NCBI GenBank assembly: GCA_964030475.1
Contig: CAXIPT010000001.1
Coordinates: forward strand, 10,594,370 to 10,658,369
Direction: 5' to 3'
Length of the DNA stretch: 64,000 nucleotides
DNA from: Tethya wilhelma
Taxonomy: Eukaryota > Porifera > Demospongiae > Tethyida > Tethyidae
Each line of letters opens with the position of its first letter. Positions within the stretch are counted from its first letter, which is position 1. This document shows positions 23,083 through 32,730 of the stretch, piece after piece. A program made the position numbers and the translations under genes. Under the pieces are notes generated by a model that saw nothing but the letters and a program-made list of their open reading frames with translations, was not told where the DNA came from and ran no database searches.

Positions 23083-23330
23083 ATGGTTGAGATACTTGAC
23101 TCTTCTTTGTAGAGACTCTGATGTCAGCTCAAAATCCTCATCCCCATCTTCATAGTAGCTCAGGTCAGGCTCAACAGTCGTCTGCCAAGTATCAGGTGAG
23201 AGGGGGTTAAGGGTTCTTCTGTGTCCTCGCTCGTAGTGTATGACAAAGGACAGGAATTCAAGATTGCTTCGACCTCAAGAAGGGCCGTGTGCATCTCCTC
23301 GTAGGTGAGTCTGGCTTGCCCTATCATCTT

Positions 23331-23950
23331 TCAAAGGCAACGCTTGGTCGATCGAATCAACCTTTCAAACAGTCCCCCCCACCAAGGAGCCCTTTCGAGA
23401 TTAAAGCTCCAATCAACTCTTAAATCTCTCAAATAATCCTTCAAGTCTTTCTGGCTCAGCATAGTCTGAATACCCTTAGCTGCTGCCTTGAAGGTCTTGG
23501 CATTATCTGAAATGATCTTCCTTGGGAGGCTGAAAATCTCTTCAAGCACCGTATAAACGTACTAGCAGATAGGTCAGGGACCAATTCTAGATGAATGGAT
23601 CTAGTGACACAACAAGTGAAAAGACATATCCAGATCTTGTTTCCTTCGGCTCCCTTGGAGCCCTTCAAATACATCGGTCCAGCATAATCCACTACTGTAT
23701 AAGTAAAGGCAGGTGCCTCACAAACTCTGTAATTCGGTAGTGGAGGAGGAGGAGGTGCACTATAAGGTAGTCCTTCATAGCGTCTACACACAACACACTT
23801 GTGTATCGATCCCTTGACCAAGCTTCTCCCCCCAATGATCCAGAACTTCCTGCGTACTTCTGCAAGTGTCTCCTTAACACCGTTGTGTTGGACACGTAGG
23901 TGTGCACCCCTCACAACAAGAAGTGTAAGGAAGTGATGTCGATCTAGCAA
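23331..23950 (-). pseudogene. BEL integrase core, copy B
   Basis: The same HHCC region (HHFLTLLVV...KCVVCRR) and DDE core (VVDYAGP, ISDNAKTF, ERAPWWGGLFERL) as copy A at 10532-11151. It is split by the same frame change and the same stop. Confidence 0.87.
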
Positions 23951-24832
23951 CAGGGGATGCTTGGTGGGTTAGCATTGTGAAGCCTACCTCCACATCTCCA
24001 CAATCCATTCTCATCCTTGAAAAGACCAAACTGGACCCGCCACTCGGGGAAGTGCTCGTCAGCTTCCAATTTTTTCTGACAATCTTGCACCCATAGTATC
24101 TCTGAATGATGCAAGTCTTTGGTCGTGAGATCAGGTGAACTAACCCTCTTTCTGAGAAGGTCAATAAATTTCAAGACATATGCTGTGATTCGATATACTT
24201 TGTGAAGGCTGCTGTAACGCCCACCATCAATCACATTGCTAACACTCATTCCTTGACTAGAATTTAACAAATTGTGTGTTATCTTACAGTCAGATGACTT
24301 CATCTCAGTGACGCACTGTTCAGGAACATCTTCCTGTTGCAAAGTAGGTGGCAAGTGTAAAGGGGCACCTATCCAGTCAGGTCCATTCCTCCAGCTCTTT
24401 CCGATAGAGACTTCTAGTCCTGCAAGACCACGGGAGGGGATATCAGCAGGGTTGTCCTTACCGGAGCAATGATTCCAGCAAGGTGCAGGAACTAATGCTC
24501 GAATCTCGTTCACTCTATTTTCGACAAAAATTTTCCAATCTCTATCCACACCAGTTATCCAATAGAGAGCCACCTTCGAATCAGTATAACATCGTGATTG
24601 TAGCAAGTTTAACCGGAGCTTCAGACTGTCTGACACGCTAGCGATAAGTCTAGCAAGCAGCAGAGCTGACAACAACTCAAGTCTCGGGATAGTCTGCGTC
24701 TTGAGGGGGGCTACTCTAGTCTTTGAAACCACAAACTCAGAATGGCTGCCATCTGAGGTCTCCTCTGCGAGGTACACAACAGCTGCATACGCTATAGTCG
24801 ATGCATCGCAAAAGCCATACAGGCGGTATTGA
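23944..24832 (-). pseudogene. BEL RNase H domain, copy B, cut at an assembly join
   Basis: QYRLYGFCDASTIAYAAVV through GRLHNANPPSIPCC matches copy A 9652-10538. The 5' side is lost at the N at 24833. The open frame that appears to continue beyond the N is a chimera with antisense gag sequence. Confidence 0.87.
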
Positions 24833-24833
24833 N

Positions 24834-25224
24834 TGTCACTGATGTCGAAGCCCGTAAGATAATTCTCCGTAAGAGTGGCAGATGCTTTTCCTGTCTGCGT
24901 TAAGGGCCACCTAAGCCGCAAGTGTCGCACCACCAATCGTTGTTGTACCTGTGGGGGCTGACACCACACAAGTATCTGCAATTCCAAACCACATGAAGAC
25001 CCTTTGACTGCATAGTCAAGGTTGGCTGCTGTCAACACCATTGAGACGACCAGCAGCCTTAATCCCAGTGCTCCCGAATTCAATGTCATCCCCTCAAGCT
25101 CAACGCTCCACGTGGCCAATTGCCAATCGATCCTGCTACAGACAGCCTTTGCCCAGATCTGTAATCCAATCAACCCCATCTGGATGCAAGGAGTAGAGAT
25201 CATTTTGGATAATGGGAGCCAGAG
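24834..25224 (+). mobile_element. BEL gag/protease fragment in + orientation between two Ns
   Basis: It corresponds to copy A 7484-7860 (TGTCACTGATGTCGAAGCCC onward; zinc knuckles and DNGSQ protease motif). There are many substitutions, and ten extra bases at about 25021-25030 that copy A lacks. It is therefore a third BEL lineage. The single Ns at 24833 and 25225 suggest its position and orientation are an assembly decision. Confidence 0.85.
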
Positions 25225-25225
25225 N

Positions 25226-25592
25226 CAATCAGTTAATAAAGCAAAATTCCCCAATTCCTAATACTTCACACAACAAAAGATTGCTCGTAAATCAAATTGA
25301 TAGAGAATTTGTTTGCCAATGCCCACAAAATTGGACCATAGTTCAAAGTTCTTTATGAGCTATATGTGAAAAGCAATTAGCTCTACAGAAGATCCTGAAG
25401 AAAAAGTATAAAGAAAATAGGATACTTTTGTAAACATCGTGAATTTTCAGGAAATTGTGTCTGGGGGCTGTCTTTCTAATGGGAGACATTAATTTATTGT
25501 ACGTCGTTAGATTAGATATACTGCAAGTGCATTGATAAGAATATTGATAGTATGCTTGTAGTGAGTGAAAACAGTTAGCAGTTGTTAAGTTG
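25226..25592. other. AT-rich spacer
   Basis: Nothing recognised. Confidence 0.4.
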
Positions 25593-25870
25593 AGAGTGCA
25601 ATGCTTGTGTGGTTCCTGGCTGTTCTAATAGGGAAAAGCACTCACTTCACAAGTTACTGCTCCAAAATGAACCTCTTTCAAAGAAATGGATTCACAAAAT
25701 TGGATGCCCATAACTAACCATAGAGTATGTAGTAGATATTTCAAGAATTCTCATGGTCACAGGATAAGAAAAGATGATTATCTAACAAAACATATGGCTA
25801 CTTTGCCAACAACTGTATCTGTATCCACTCAAAGAGAGACCCATAGGATGTATGCACATCATGACAAATG
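25593..25870 (+). pseudogene. THAP zinc-finger fragment
   Basis: 25598-25710 reads NACVVPGCSNREKHSLHKL...SKKWIHKIGC, the first half of a THAP finger (C-x4-C, then Trp). In a different frame 25716-25800 reads NHRVCSRYFKNSHGHRIRKDDY, the second half; the final His is replaced by Tyr in RYF. A frame change separates the two. THAP domains bind DNA and are common at the N-terminus of P-element-like and Harbinger-like transposases. No catalytic part follows. Confidence 0.65.
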
Positions 25871-26340
25871 ATCATGTGACTGAAAGCATTGCAGACAACT
25901 GTTGCAGCTTTACGAGCTGCAAACTCTTGTGATGTGAGCAGAATTCAATCCTGCAGACGAGAGTGAGTTTCAGACACCAAAAAGAATAATTCTTAAATTA
26001 GAACAGGTATTGTGTTCTATCAAAGAATATATTGCTCCACAATTTAGGCTTTTGTCCATTTAACATTCAAGAGGAGTTAGATGGTTCTGTTTGTAACAAA
26101 AGCATATAATTATACCAAAAAGTGTCAAAAAAATCAAAACAACAAGGATATCTACGAGATTGGAAGCAAAGTTAAAAAGATGTAATACAAAAATGGAAAA
26201 GATTACAAATACCTTATAGCAGGGCAAATTTTCATATGTCATTTGAATATTAAAACTGAAAATTTAACTTTCACATTATATGGGCAATACGAGTGTGCGC
26301 CGCGTATATGAATTTTACGAATTTATAAGAAAGTTTGAAC

Positions 26341-26368
26341 TCATGAAAATTTCCTGCTATACGGTATG
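26341..26368 (+). repeat. End of the CGGGAAATTTTCG MITE
   Basis: GAAAATTTCCTGCTATACGGTA matches the right end of the MITE at 40865-41074. Only one end remains. Confidence 0.55.
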
Positions 26369-26538
26369 AAACACAATAATGAAACAGGACATGACAGAAA
26401 GATATTCAACTTCAACAATGAGGCACAGATATGAGTGATTCTTCCTGTGCTCCCCTAGGATGAAGATGATATTACACATATTATTTATATTACACATTAC
26501 ACAAGCTTCCCTTGAATTTATATACTTTCTGGCTAAAT

Positions 26539-26906
26539 CCCCAACAGATAGTACCGCTATTGAAGATGATGAAATTGAAGCAGACTTGGAAGATGCAGAG
26601 GTTCCTAAGGATGATACAGGTATATGATCATCTTACGTTAAAACATTTCACACACACACAGCTCCCCCCCCCCCCCCTTTACAAAGAAAACAAGGAAGAA
26701 AAAAAAAGACTGAAACTGAGAAAAGACACTCTTGAACCATTTATGAAGTTCCAGGCAGAAATACTCACAAGCAAGAGGAACAGCGATGATGGAAGGAGAA
26801 GAGCTAGCTGAAGAGCAAAGGAGAGAAAAACAACTGTATCTGATTCTTATGATAGGGCAGATGGCACATTCATCATACCATCCACTGTGGGGAGCCACTC
26901 AGTATA
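26539..26906 (+). pseudogene. Acidic and coiled-coil exon remnants, probably a transposon accessory protein
   Basis: After an acceptor-like CCCCAACAG, 26540-26620 encodes STAIEDDEIEADLEDAEVPK, with a GTATAT donor behind it. A second block (26680-26906, with one frame change near 26795) encodes KRLKLRKDTLEPFMKFQAEI, then EEQRREKQLYLILMIGQMAHSSYHP and a stop. Lysine/glutamate coils after an acidic linker are typical of Myb/SANT-like proteins carried by Harbinger-type elements, but no SANT domain is visible, so the name is uncertain. Confidence 0.35.
26663..26679 (+). repeat. Poly-C tract
   Basis: A run of about 14 C with T at the end. Such tracts are error-prone in assemblies. Confidence 0.9.
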
Positions 26907-27701
26907 ACTTTTGACTTCATGGGAAAGCAAGCAATAAAAGTATACCTTTATGCACCATCATTATTACACATGTTATTCACCCTTGTGTAACCACACTTGT
27001 GCATTCTACTCCATACAGCCCAGTGAAGGCTGTAATAACTGTTTTGTAGACCAATGTACATGTGGTAGTTCAGTTTTCATAGGTACACTAGGTTCAAACC
27101 ACAAATCACAGATATACACACTGTCAGCGCTTTGATCTACATCATCAGTGGGCTACAAGTATCAGTTATTAAACTGCCATGGCTATGCTTATGCAATTAA
27201 ACGAGAATGTTGATTATATGGTGCGCACGCGCGTACGTGCGTAATCGCGTTCTTTTCTGAGCACTTCCGTTGTGCTGAGTATAAAAGGATTCATCCCNCA
27301 GTGGCGTAGCCAGGGGGGTGCTAAAGGTGCACTTGCACCCCCTTTTTTTCGCCATTTCAATAGGCGGAGTCGGCAGACTGAATATCAATCAGTAAATGAT
27401 GATTCACTTGAATTGCTGATTGTAACTATGCCATTACTAAATTTGTATAACTTACCTTAGTAATAGCGCCTAGTTTGCTGTCTGACAAGTAAGAAAAAAG
27501 CAGTAATAAAGCTTTTTTTTATCGAACGAAGCACTCAAACTGAAACTCCGTCGATCTAGCGAGCGCGTGCTCTACAGAGATCAAAGGTCATGCGCAGAAT
27601 ATGTGTGTGGCCGAGTTCTAACCGACCACAACTATGCGACCACGTGTACTATACTCAACTGTACAGCTGTACAGCTAGCTGGTATGCTATAGTTTAGCAA
27701 G

Positions 27702-30279
27702 ATGTCTCACACACTGGATAAATTTTTCAAGAAGGCTCCAGCCAAGCCATCAAGATCTGGCTCTAATGTGACACACTCAAGGTAAAATAAAATTACACAG
27801 TAGAAATAATAATATTAATACATTCATTTCTTAAAATTAAGTACATGTAAATTAACCATAAATAATTCTTAGGAATGAAATCTCTCCACAATCCAACGAC
27901 TCAACTTCTGGAATAGAGTTAGATGCAACAGTTTTATCTTCCACATCACAAGATTTGTCCGATTCTGCTCACACTGATATTGATCCTCCAACTGATAGTG
28001 GCTCTGATGGCCCACCATCTCCTAAGCGGTCTCATGTTGAGCCCGAGGTATCTGTTAGTATTGATGTTGCTGACTTAGCCCAGAAACGAAATGCATTGAC
28101 AGAAAGTGACAAGTACAATTTCTGTTGCAACCGCTTCACTCCTGATGTTGGTTTCAAGTTCCCGTCTGTAGATGATCGTCGCTTTCAACATTCGTACCTG
28201 AGACATTACAGCTGGATGGTATACAGTAGGAAGGAGAAAGGTGGCTATTGCCTTCCATGTGTACTCTTTGCCAGAAGTGCTGATGTTCGGAAAGGTAAGG
28301 GAATCTTTGTTGAGGTTGCATTTACTAAATTTAGGAAGGTCAGTGAGTTATGCAAATATCATGCCGAGAGAGAATACCACAAGGATGCCGTAGCTCAGTA
28401 TGATGCTTTTCTGGAGAGGATGAGTGGTAAATGTGAAGGTGTTGATGTTCAGCTGAGACAAGGATTGAGAGATACTATCAAGAAGAATAGACGCATGCTC
28501 TCCTCCATTGTTGAGACCATTGTCCTGTGTGCTCGCCAGAATATTGCTCTCCGTGGTCACCGTGACAGTGGAACAGATCGGGAAGCTACTGGAGAGCATT
28601 GTAACCATGGTAACTTCTGGGCATTGCTGCAATTCAGAGTCTCAGCAGGAGATACCAACTTGGAAGATCATCTTCAGTGTGCTGCTAGAAACGCCACCTA
28701 CACATCTTCCGACATCCAGAATCAGTTGATCAGCATACTTGGAGACCATATTCAACAAAAAATCTTGACCAAAGTTCGTAGCAGTCCGTGCTATACTGTG
28801 ATTGCTGATGAAGTTACTGACTGTTCGAACAAGGAACAGTTAAGTATAGTCTTGAGGTATGTTGAACCTGAAACATCCTTCATCAGAGAAGATCTTGTTA
28901 CATTCCTGGAATGTGACAGTGGTGTGACAGGTGAGGCTCTAGCCACCAAGATTCTCAGTTTTGTGACAAAACACTTGGATCCAGCAAAGATGCGAGGCCA
29001 GGCATACGATGGAGCTAGCAACATGAGCGGAAAGGTAAGTGGAACAGCTGCTAGGATAAGATCTGAGTATCCTCTTGCTCTGTACACACATTGTGCTTCA
29101 CACTGCTTGAACCTAGCAGTTGTAGCTTCATTTGAGGAAGTTAGTGTACGCAATATGATAGGCATTGTCAATCGTCTTTCAGCTTTTTTCTTTGCCCACC
29201 CTAAACGACAGAAGAAACTGGAGGAAGCGATACACAATACACAACCAGAATCCAAAGTAGTGAAGCTGAAGGATCTCTGTCGCACAAGGTGGGTAGAGCG
29301 TATTGATGCTCTGGATAGAGTGAGACACCTACATTCCTCTATAGTAGCTTGCTTTGAGAGCATTTCTGCTGAAGGTCTTCACAAGTGGAGTCCAGACTCG
29401 TTGACAGATGCTAGCACTCTGTTGTTGGCCATCACCACCACTGAATTCATAAGCGCTCTTGTAATCACCAATGAGTGTCTCAACTACTTTTTGGGCCTCA
29501 CTCACAGTCTTCAACAGGAGGCTAAGGACATAGTCCAGGCTGTTTCTGAGATAGACACACTCAAATCCTCACTTAAGCAAGTGAGAGAGGATGTTGACAC
29601 CTATCATAAAAAGTGGTTTGACGCTATCTCTGAAATGTGTAGGAAGGTAGGAACAACACCATCAATTCCGAGGATCTGTGGTCGCCAGCGACACAGAACA
29701 AACACACCAGCTTCTTCTCCTCTGGAATATTTCAGGAGAACCATCACTGTCCCAATCCTTGACCACTTGCTGTCTGAGCTTGATAGTAGGTTCAGCTCAC
29801 ATCAAACAACAGCTCTTCAAGGCCTTTACTTGGTTCCATCAGTGATAGTTACAAAAGATCTTGAAACTGTCTCAAAGTTGGTTATGGAAGTGGCAGAGTT
29901 CTATGCTGTAGATCTACCTAATGTGTCATCACTTCCGAGTGAGATCCACAACTGGTACACGAAGTGGAAAACTGAAGAGATGAAGTATGGTTCATCTGCA
30001 CTTCCTTCTTCCCTTTACTTCACACTTCCCCGAGTTTCACCAATTTTTCTCAACATCAGAGCTCTTTTAACGGTTCTTTGTACTCTGCCTGTAACTTCCT
30101 GTAGTGCAGAGAGATCATTTAGTGCACTAAAGCGAATCAAAACGCCTACTAGGTCTACAATGGGTAATGAACGTCTCTCTAACTTGACATTGCTTCATTT
30201 TCATCAAGACATACCTGTTAGCATTGAACAAATCATTGATGAATTTGCAAGACGTCATCCTAGGCGTCTTCAATTGTGA
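27702..30279 (+). CDS. hAT transposase (TTF-type finger, DUF4371, dimerisation domain)
   Basis: Join 27702-27781 and 27873-30279; 828 residues. Exon 1 starts MSHTLDKFFKKAPAKPSRSG, a PCNA-box-like start. A 91-bp GT-AG intron keeps the frame across R. Residues about 85-190 form a TTF-type zinc finger (HYSWMVYSRKEKGGYCLPCVLF...CKYHAEREYH). The RNase H-fold core has the first Asp in YTVIADEVTD, AYDGASNMSG, and CRTRWVERI near the insertion domain. The C-terminus is the hAT dimerisation domain (FLNIRALLTVLCTLPVTSCS, AERSFSALKRIKT). It would bind the ends and move the element by cut and paste. No stop or frameshift is present, in contrast to every other transposase in the window. It belongs to the ZMYM/Tip100-like branch of hAT; the exact branch is not resolved. 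Confidence 0.9.
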
Positions 30280-30466
30280 TTGAACTACTCTTCATTTGTT
30301 TACAAACACTCACTTCAAGCTGCTGTCACATATGAATTAATTCTTTGTCCACAGCGCTTGCGACTCGTGCGTGCATATTTGTCAGGTGATTTGTTAATAA
30401 TTTTAATAAACATACACACGTGACCCAATTAAAGGGGGTGTGGTTTCCGGTATAGTAAAATTTTCC

Positions 30467-30483
30467 GGCGCGCTTCGCGCGCC
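30467..30483. repeat. GC-rich hairpin inside the hAT right end
   Basis: GGCGCGC-TTC-GCGCGCC, a 7-bp perfect stem with a 3-base loop, about 45 bp from the right tip. It could be a subterminal protein-binding or structural site. Confidence 0.7.
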
Positions 30484-30529
30484 GTTCTATTTTTGCCCCC
30501 CCTATTCTGAAATCCTGGCTACGCCACTG

Positions 30530-30709
30530 GTCCTACAAAGGGCGTAGTGAATACCACGAGTTGAGTTTCAATAAGGAAGACACCTTACTAATCAGTGACA
30601 AGGCCACTACTGACCCTCAGAACTGGTACTACGGAATGAACAGAGATGGCAGTCAAAAAGGCTACATTCCAGTGTCTTTAGTTAAACCTTTGCAAAAGCA
30701 ACAGATACA
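30530..30709 (+). pseudogene. SH3-domain exon abutting the hAT right end
   Basis: From the first base after the transposon the frame reads SYKGRSEYHELSFNKED, LLISDKATTDPQNWYYGMN and GYIPVSLVKPLQKQ. This is most of an SH3 domain (ELSF, WYYG, G-IP-SLV), ending at a GTATTA donor. The N-terminal ALYDY strand is missing, so the hAT element sits in or next to this exon. SH3 domains bind proline-rich peptides. The rest of the host gene is not identified; an exon at 38067 could belong to it. Because the left side of the transposon is an assembly join, true disruption is unproven. Confidence 0.6.
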
Positions 30710-30774
30710 GGTATTATATGTACACAGGTTACTATATTATTATTGTGTTTGTTACTGGCATGATAGTCTATCGA

Positions 30775-30828
30775 GCTAGACCCTCTTCTCACTGCTGCCT
30801 AACGCCAGGGAGAGAAAGAGGGTCTAGC
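30775..30828. repeat. Terminal hairpin of the RecQ/DUF6589 unit
   Basis: GCTAGACCCTCTT and AAGAGGGTCTAGC form a perfect 13-bp stem with a 28-base loop, just inside the repeated tip. The inverted copy is at 37999-38052. Confidence 0.85.
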
Positions 30829-30973
30829 ACAGGTCATTTTTAATTGCCTACATCACGGCCGTTTTTGACCAATGAGCGTGAGCTTTCAAAATCAGAAAAG
30901 CAATTATAACGTAGGACGCTACACGTCGTGCGGTTTGTACGATAAGTGCCTTTATGAATATCGTTAACGAAGC

Positions 30974-32456
30974 ATGGCGCTAGTCAAGAAGTGGAACGTT
31001 CTGACAAAGGAGGACTTGGCGGTTGCAGTCGACAGTTCGCTCACTGTGTTAGGGTTTTCAGAGTGTAAACCAGAGCAGAAAGAAGCAGCAGTGTACTTAC
31101 TGTCTGGTAGTGATGTTTTTGTTAGCGTCTCTACTGGCTTTGGCAAGTCATTGATATTCCAATTATTGCCCATCTGTGCAAAGATCCTGCTGGAACGAGT
31201 AGAGGGAGCAAGGAAGCGAGATATGACACTGAATCCAGCTGTGTTAGTTATTTCACCACTCATTTCATTGATAACTGATCAAGTTTCTAAGTTGAAATCT
31301 AAAAACATTCAAGCTGTGGACTTGTCTTCTGAAGGCTGTAAGAGAAAAGTGGAAGAACAGGCCACTCATATATACACAAGTCCAGAGGGTTTGCTGAGAT
31401 ACCACATGGAATTATCTTTTGCAGTGCTCTTCATTTACTCAACGTATTGTGGCAGTAGCAGTTGATGAGGCCCATTGTATTGCAAAATGGTAAGCCGCTC
31501 TCAGCGTGTAATTACAATACCATGACAGACCAGAGCTGTGTATGAGCTGCCCAGGCTTTATTTACTGTCCATGTGACCATGCATGTACTATGTTTATTCT
31601 GTACAGGGGTTATGAGTTTCGACGTGCATATTCAAATGTTGCTCAACTCCGTGCATTTCTACCATCGGGTACCCCTTTTATCGCTCTAACAGCTACAACA
31701 ACAACTACAACTCGATCAGTCATTCAACAAAGTCTGTGTATGTACAACCCAAAGGTTGTTTCCAAGGTTCCCGATCGTATAAATATTCACTATTCTGTTG
31801 TTAATGTCAAGAAAGATGTTACCATAACATTTCAATGGCTATTAGACAATTTAAGGAAAGAGAGATGTCAATTAGCAAAGGTGCTTGTATTTTGTCGATC
31901 AATTACTGCATGTGTGCAACTTTACAAGTTCTTTTTGGTAGAATTACAAGGACGAACCTATTGGAGCCAAATCCATTACTATCAATCGAATTTTTGCAAT
32001 GTTCCATGCCCGTGTTGACGAAGAAGACAAAGAGACTATACTAAAATCATTCTGTACTCCTACTGGAAAGTGTCGTGTGGTATTTTCAACCATTGCTTTT
32101 GGTATGGGAGTTGATGTACCTGACGTACGAGTGATTATCCACTATGGACCCTCATCAGGAATTAAAGAATATGTGTAAGAATGTGGAAGAGCAGGAAGAG
32201 ATGGCAAACCAAGTAATGCTGTTTTGTACATTTATCCAGGATGCTTAGTAGGTTATGTAAGTAAAGAAATGAAGGCATACTCCAAAGCAGACTCTGAAAT
32301 GTGTCGTCGTGAACAACTGATTAGAGCCTTTGATTCGAACAAACTTGTTTCAAGATCTGAAGCTATGATTAGCTGCTATTGTGACAATTGCTGTAAACGT
32401 TCCAATCATCCTCTTGATCATTGTCATGATTCGTGTGGAAGAAACAATGGAAGCTG
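30974..32456 (+). pseudogene. RecQ-like DNA helicase, broken
   Basis: MALVKKWNVLTKEDLAV leads into FSECKPEQKEAAVYLL (Q-motif region). Walker A is VSVSTGFGKSLIFQLLP, then come VLVISPLISLI and, after a frame change near 31420, the DEAH box in VAVDEAHCIAKW (31450-31487). An intron (GTAAGC donor to acceptor at 31605) follows, then GYEFRRAYSNVAQLRAFLPS, FIALTATTT and VLVFCRSITACVQLYKF. After another frame change come RVVFSTIAFGMGVDVPDVRV and ECGRAGRDGK. RecQ proteins unwind DNA 3'-5'. The stop at 32176-32178 replaces the usual Gln before ECGRAGRDG. Two frame changes and this stop mean no full helicase can be made. It is shorter than cellular RecQ and lacks a clear RQC or HRDC domain; CDNCC at the end is a zinc-like remnant. 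Confidence 0.75.
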
Positions 32457-32730
32457 AACGACGTTTTGTTACACCAGAGCAACATTATTTGTTAAGAAAT
32501 AGATTAGAAGAATTAAGAACAACTTTGTTGCCTCAAGATAATATACCCTTGTATATAGGGTCGGATCTAGCTACTGGATTACCACTTTCACTAATAGACA
32601 GTATTGTTGAGAACTGTCATACCATACACTCACAACAAGACTTAGATGAGAATTTTAATATGTGGTGTTTATCAAGAGTTATTATGATGATGTATTAAAA
32701 TAATTAATTATTTTAGGTTTGTGACAAATA

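Larger units (their letters stand above)
22381..24832 (-). mobile_element. BEL/Pao retrotransposon copy B, 3' portion
   Basis: Inverted relative to copy A. It contains the 3' LTR (22381-22583), DUF5641, integrase and RNase H up to an N at 24833, corresponding to copy A from about 9652 to the end. The predicted integrase and RNase H frames are the same as in copy A, including the frame breaks. The LTR is type I (no 9-base insertion). Confidence 0.9.
27299..30529 (+). mobile_element. hAT transposon, apparently intact
   Basis: A 3.2-kb element with perfect 16-bp ends CAGTGGCGTAGCCAGG and CCTGGCTACGCCACTG, followed inward by similar CACCCCC/GCCCCCC tracts. It carries one uninterrupted two-exon transposase. 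Near the right end lies a hairpin GGCGCGC-TTC-GCGCGCC (30467-30483). The 8-bp duplication expected for hAT cannot be checked because base 27298, just outside the left end, is an N. Confidence 0.88.

Noticed and set aside
24834..25254. Minus-strand extension of the RNase H frame beyond the N
   Set aside because: It crosses an N and reads the antisense of a gag fragment, so it is a chimera.
28791..29363. 190-codon minus-strand frame
   Set aside because: Antisense shadow of the hAT transposase.
30974..32456. Cellular RecQ (BLM/WRN/RECQ1) orthologue
   Set aside because: It lacks clear RQC/HRDC regions, is broken, and its 5' end is repeated elsewhere in the window, which fits a mobile-element gene better.
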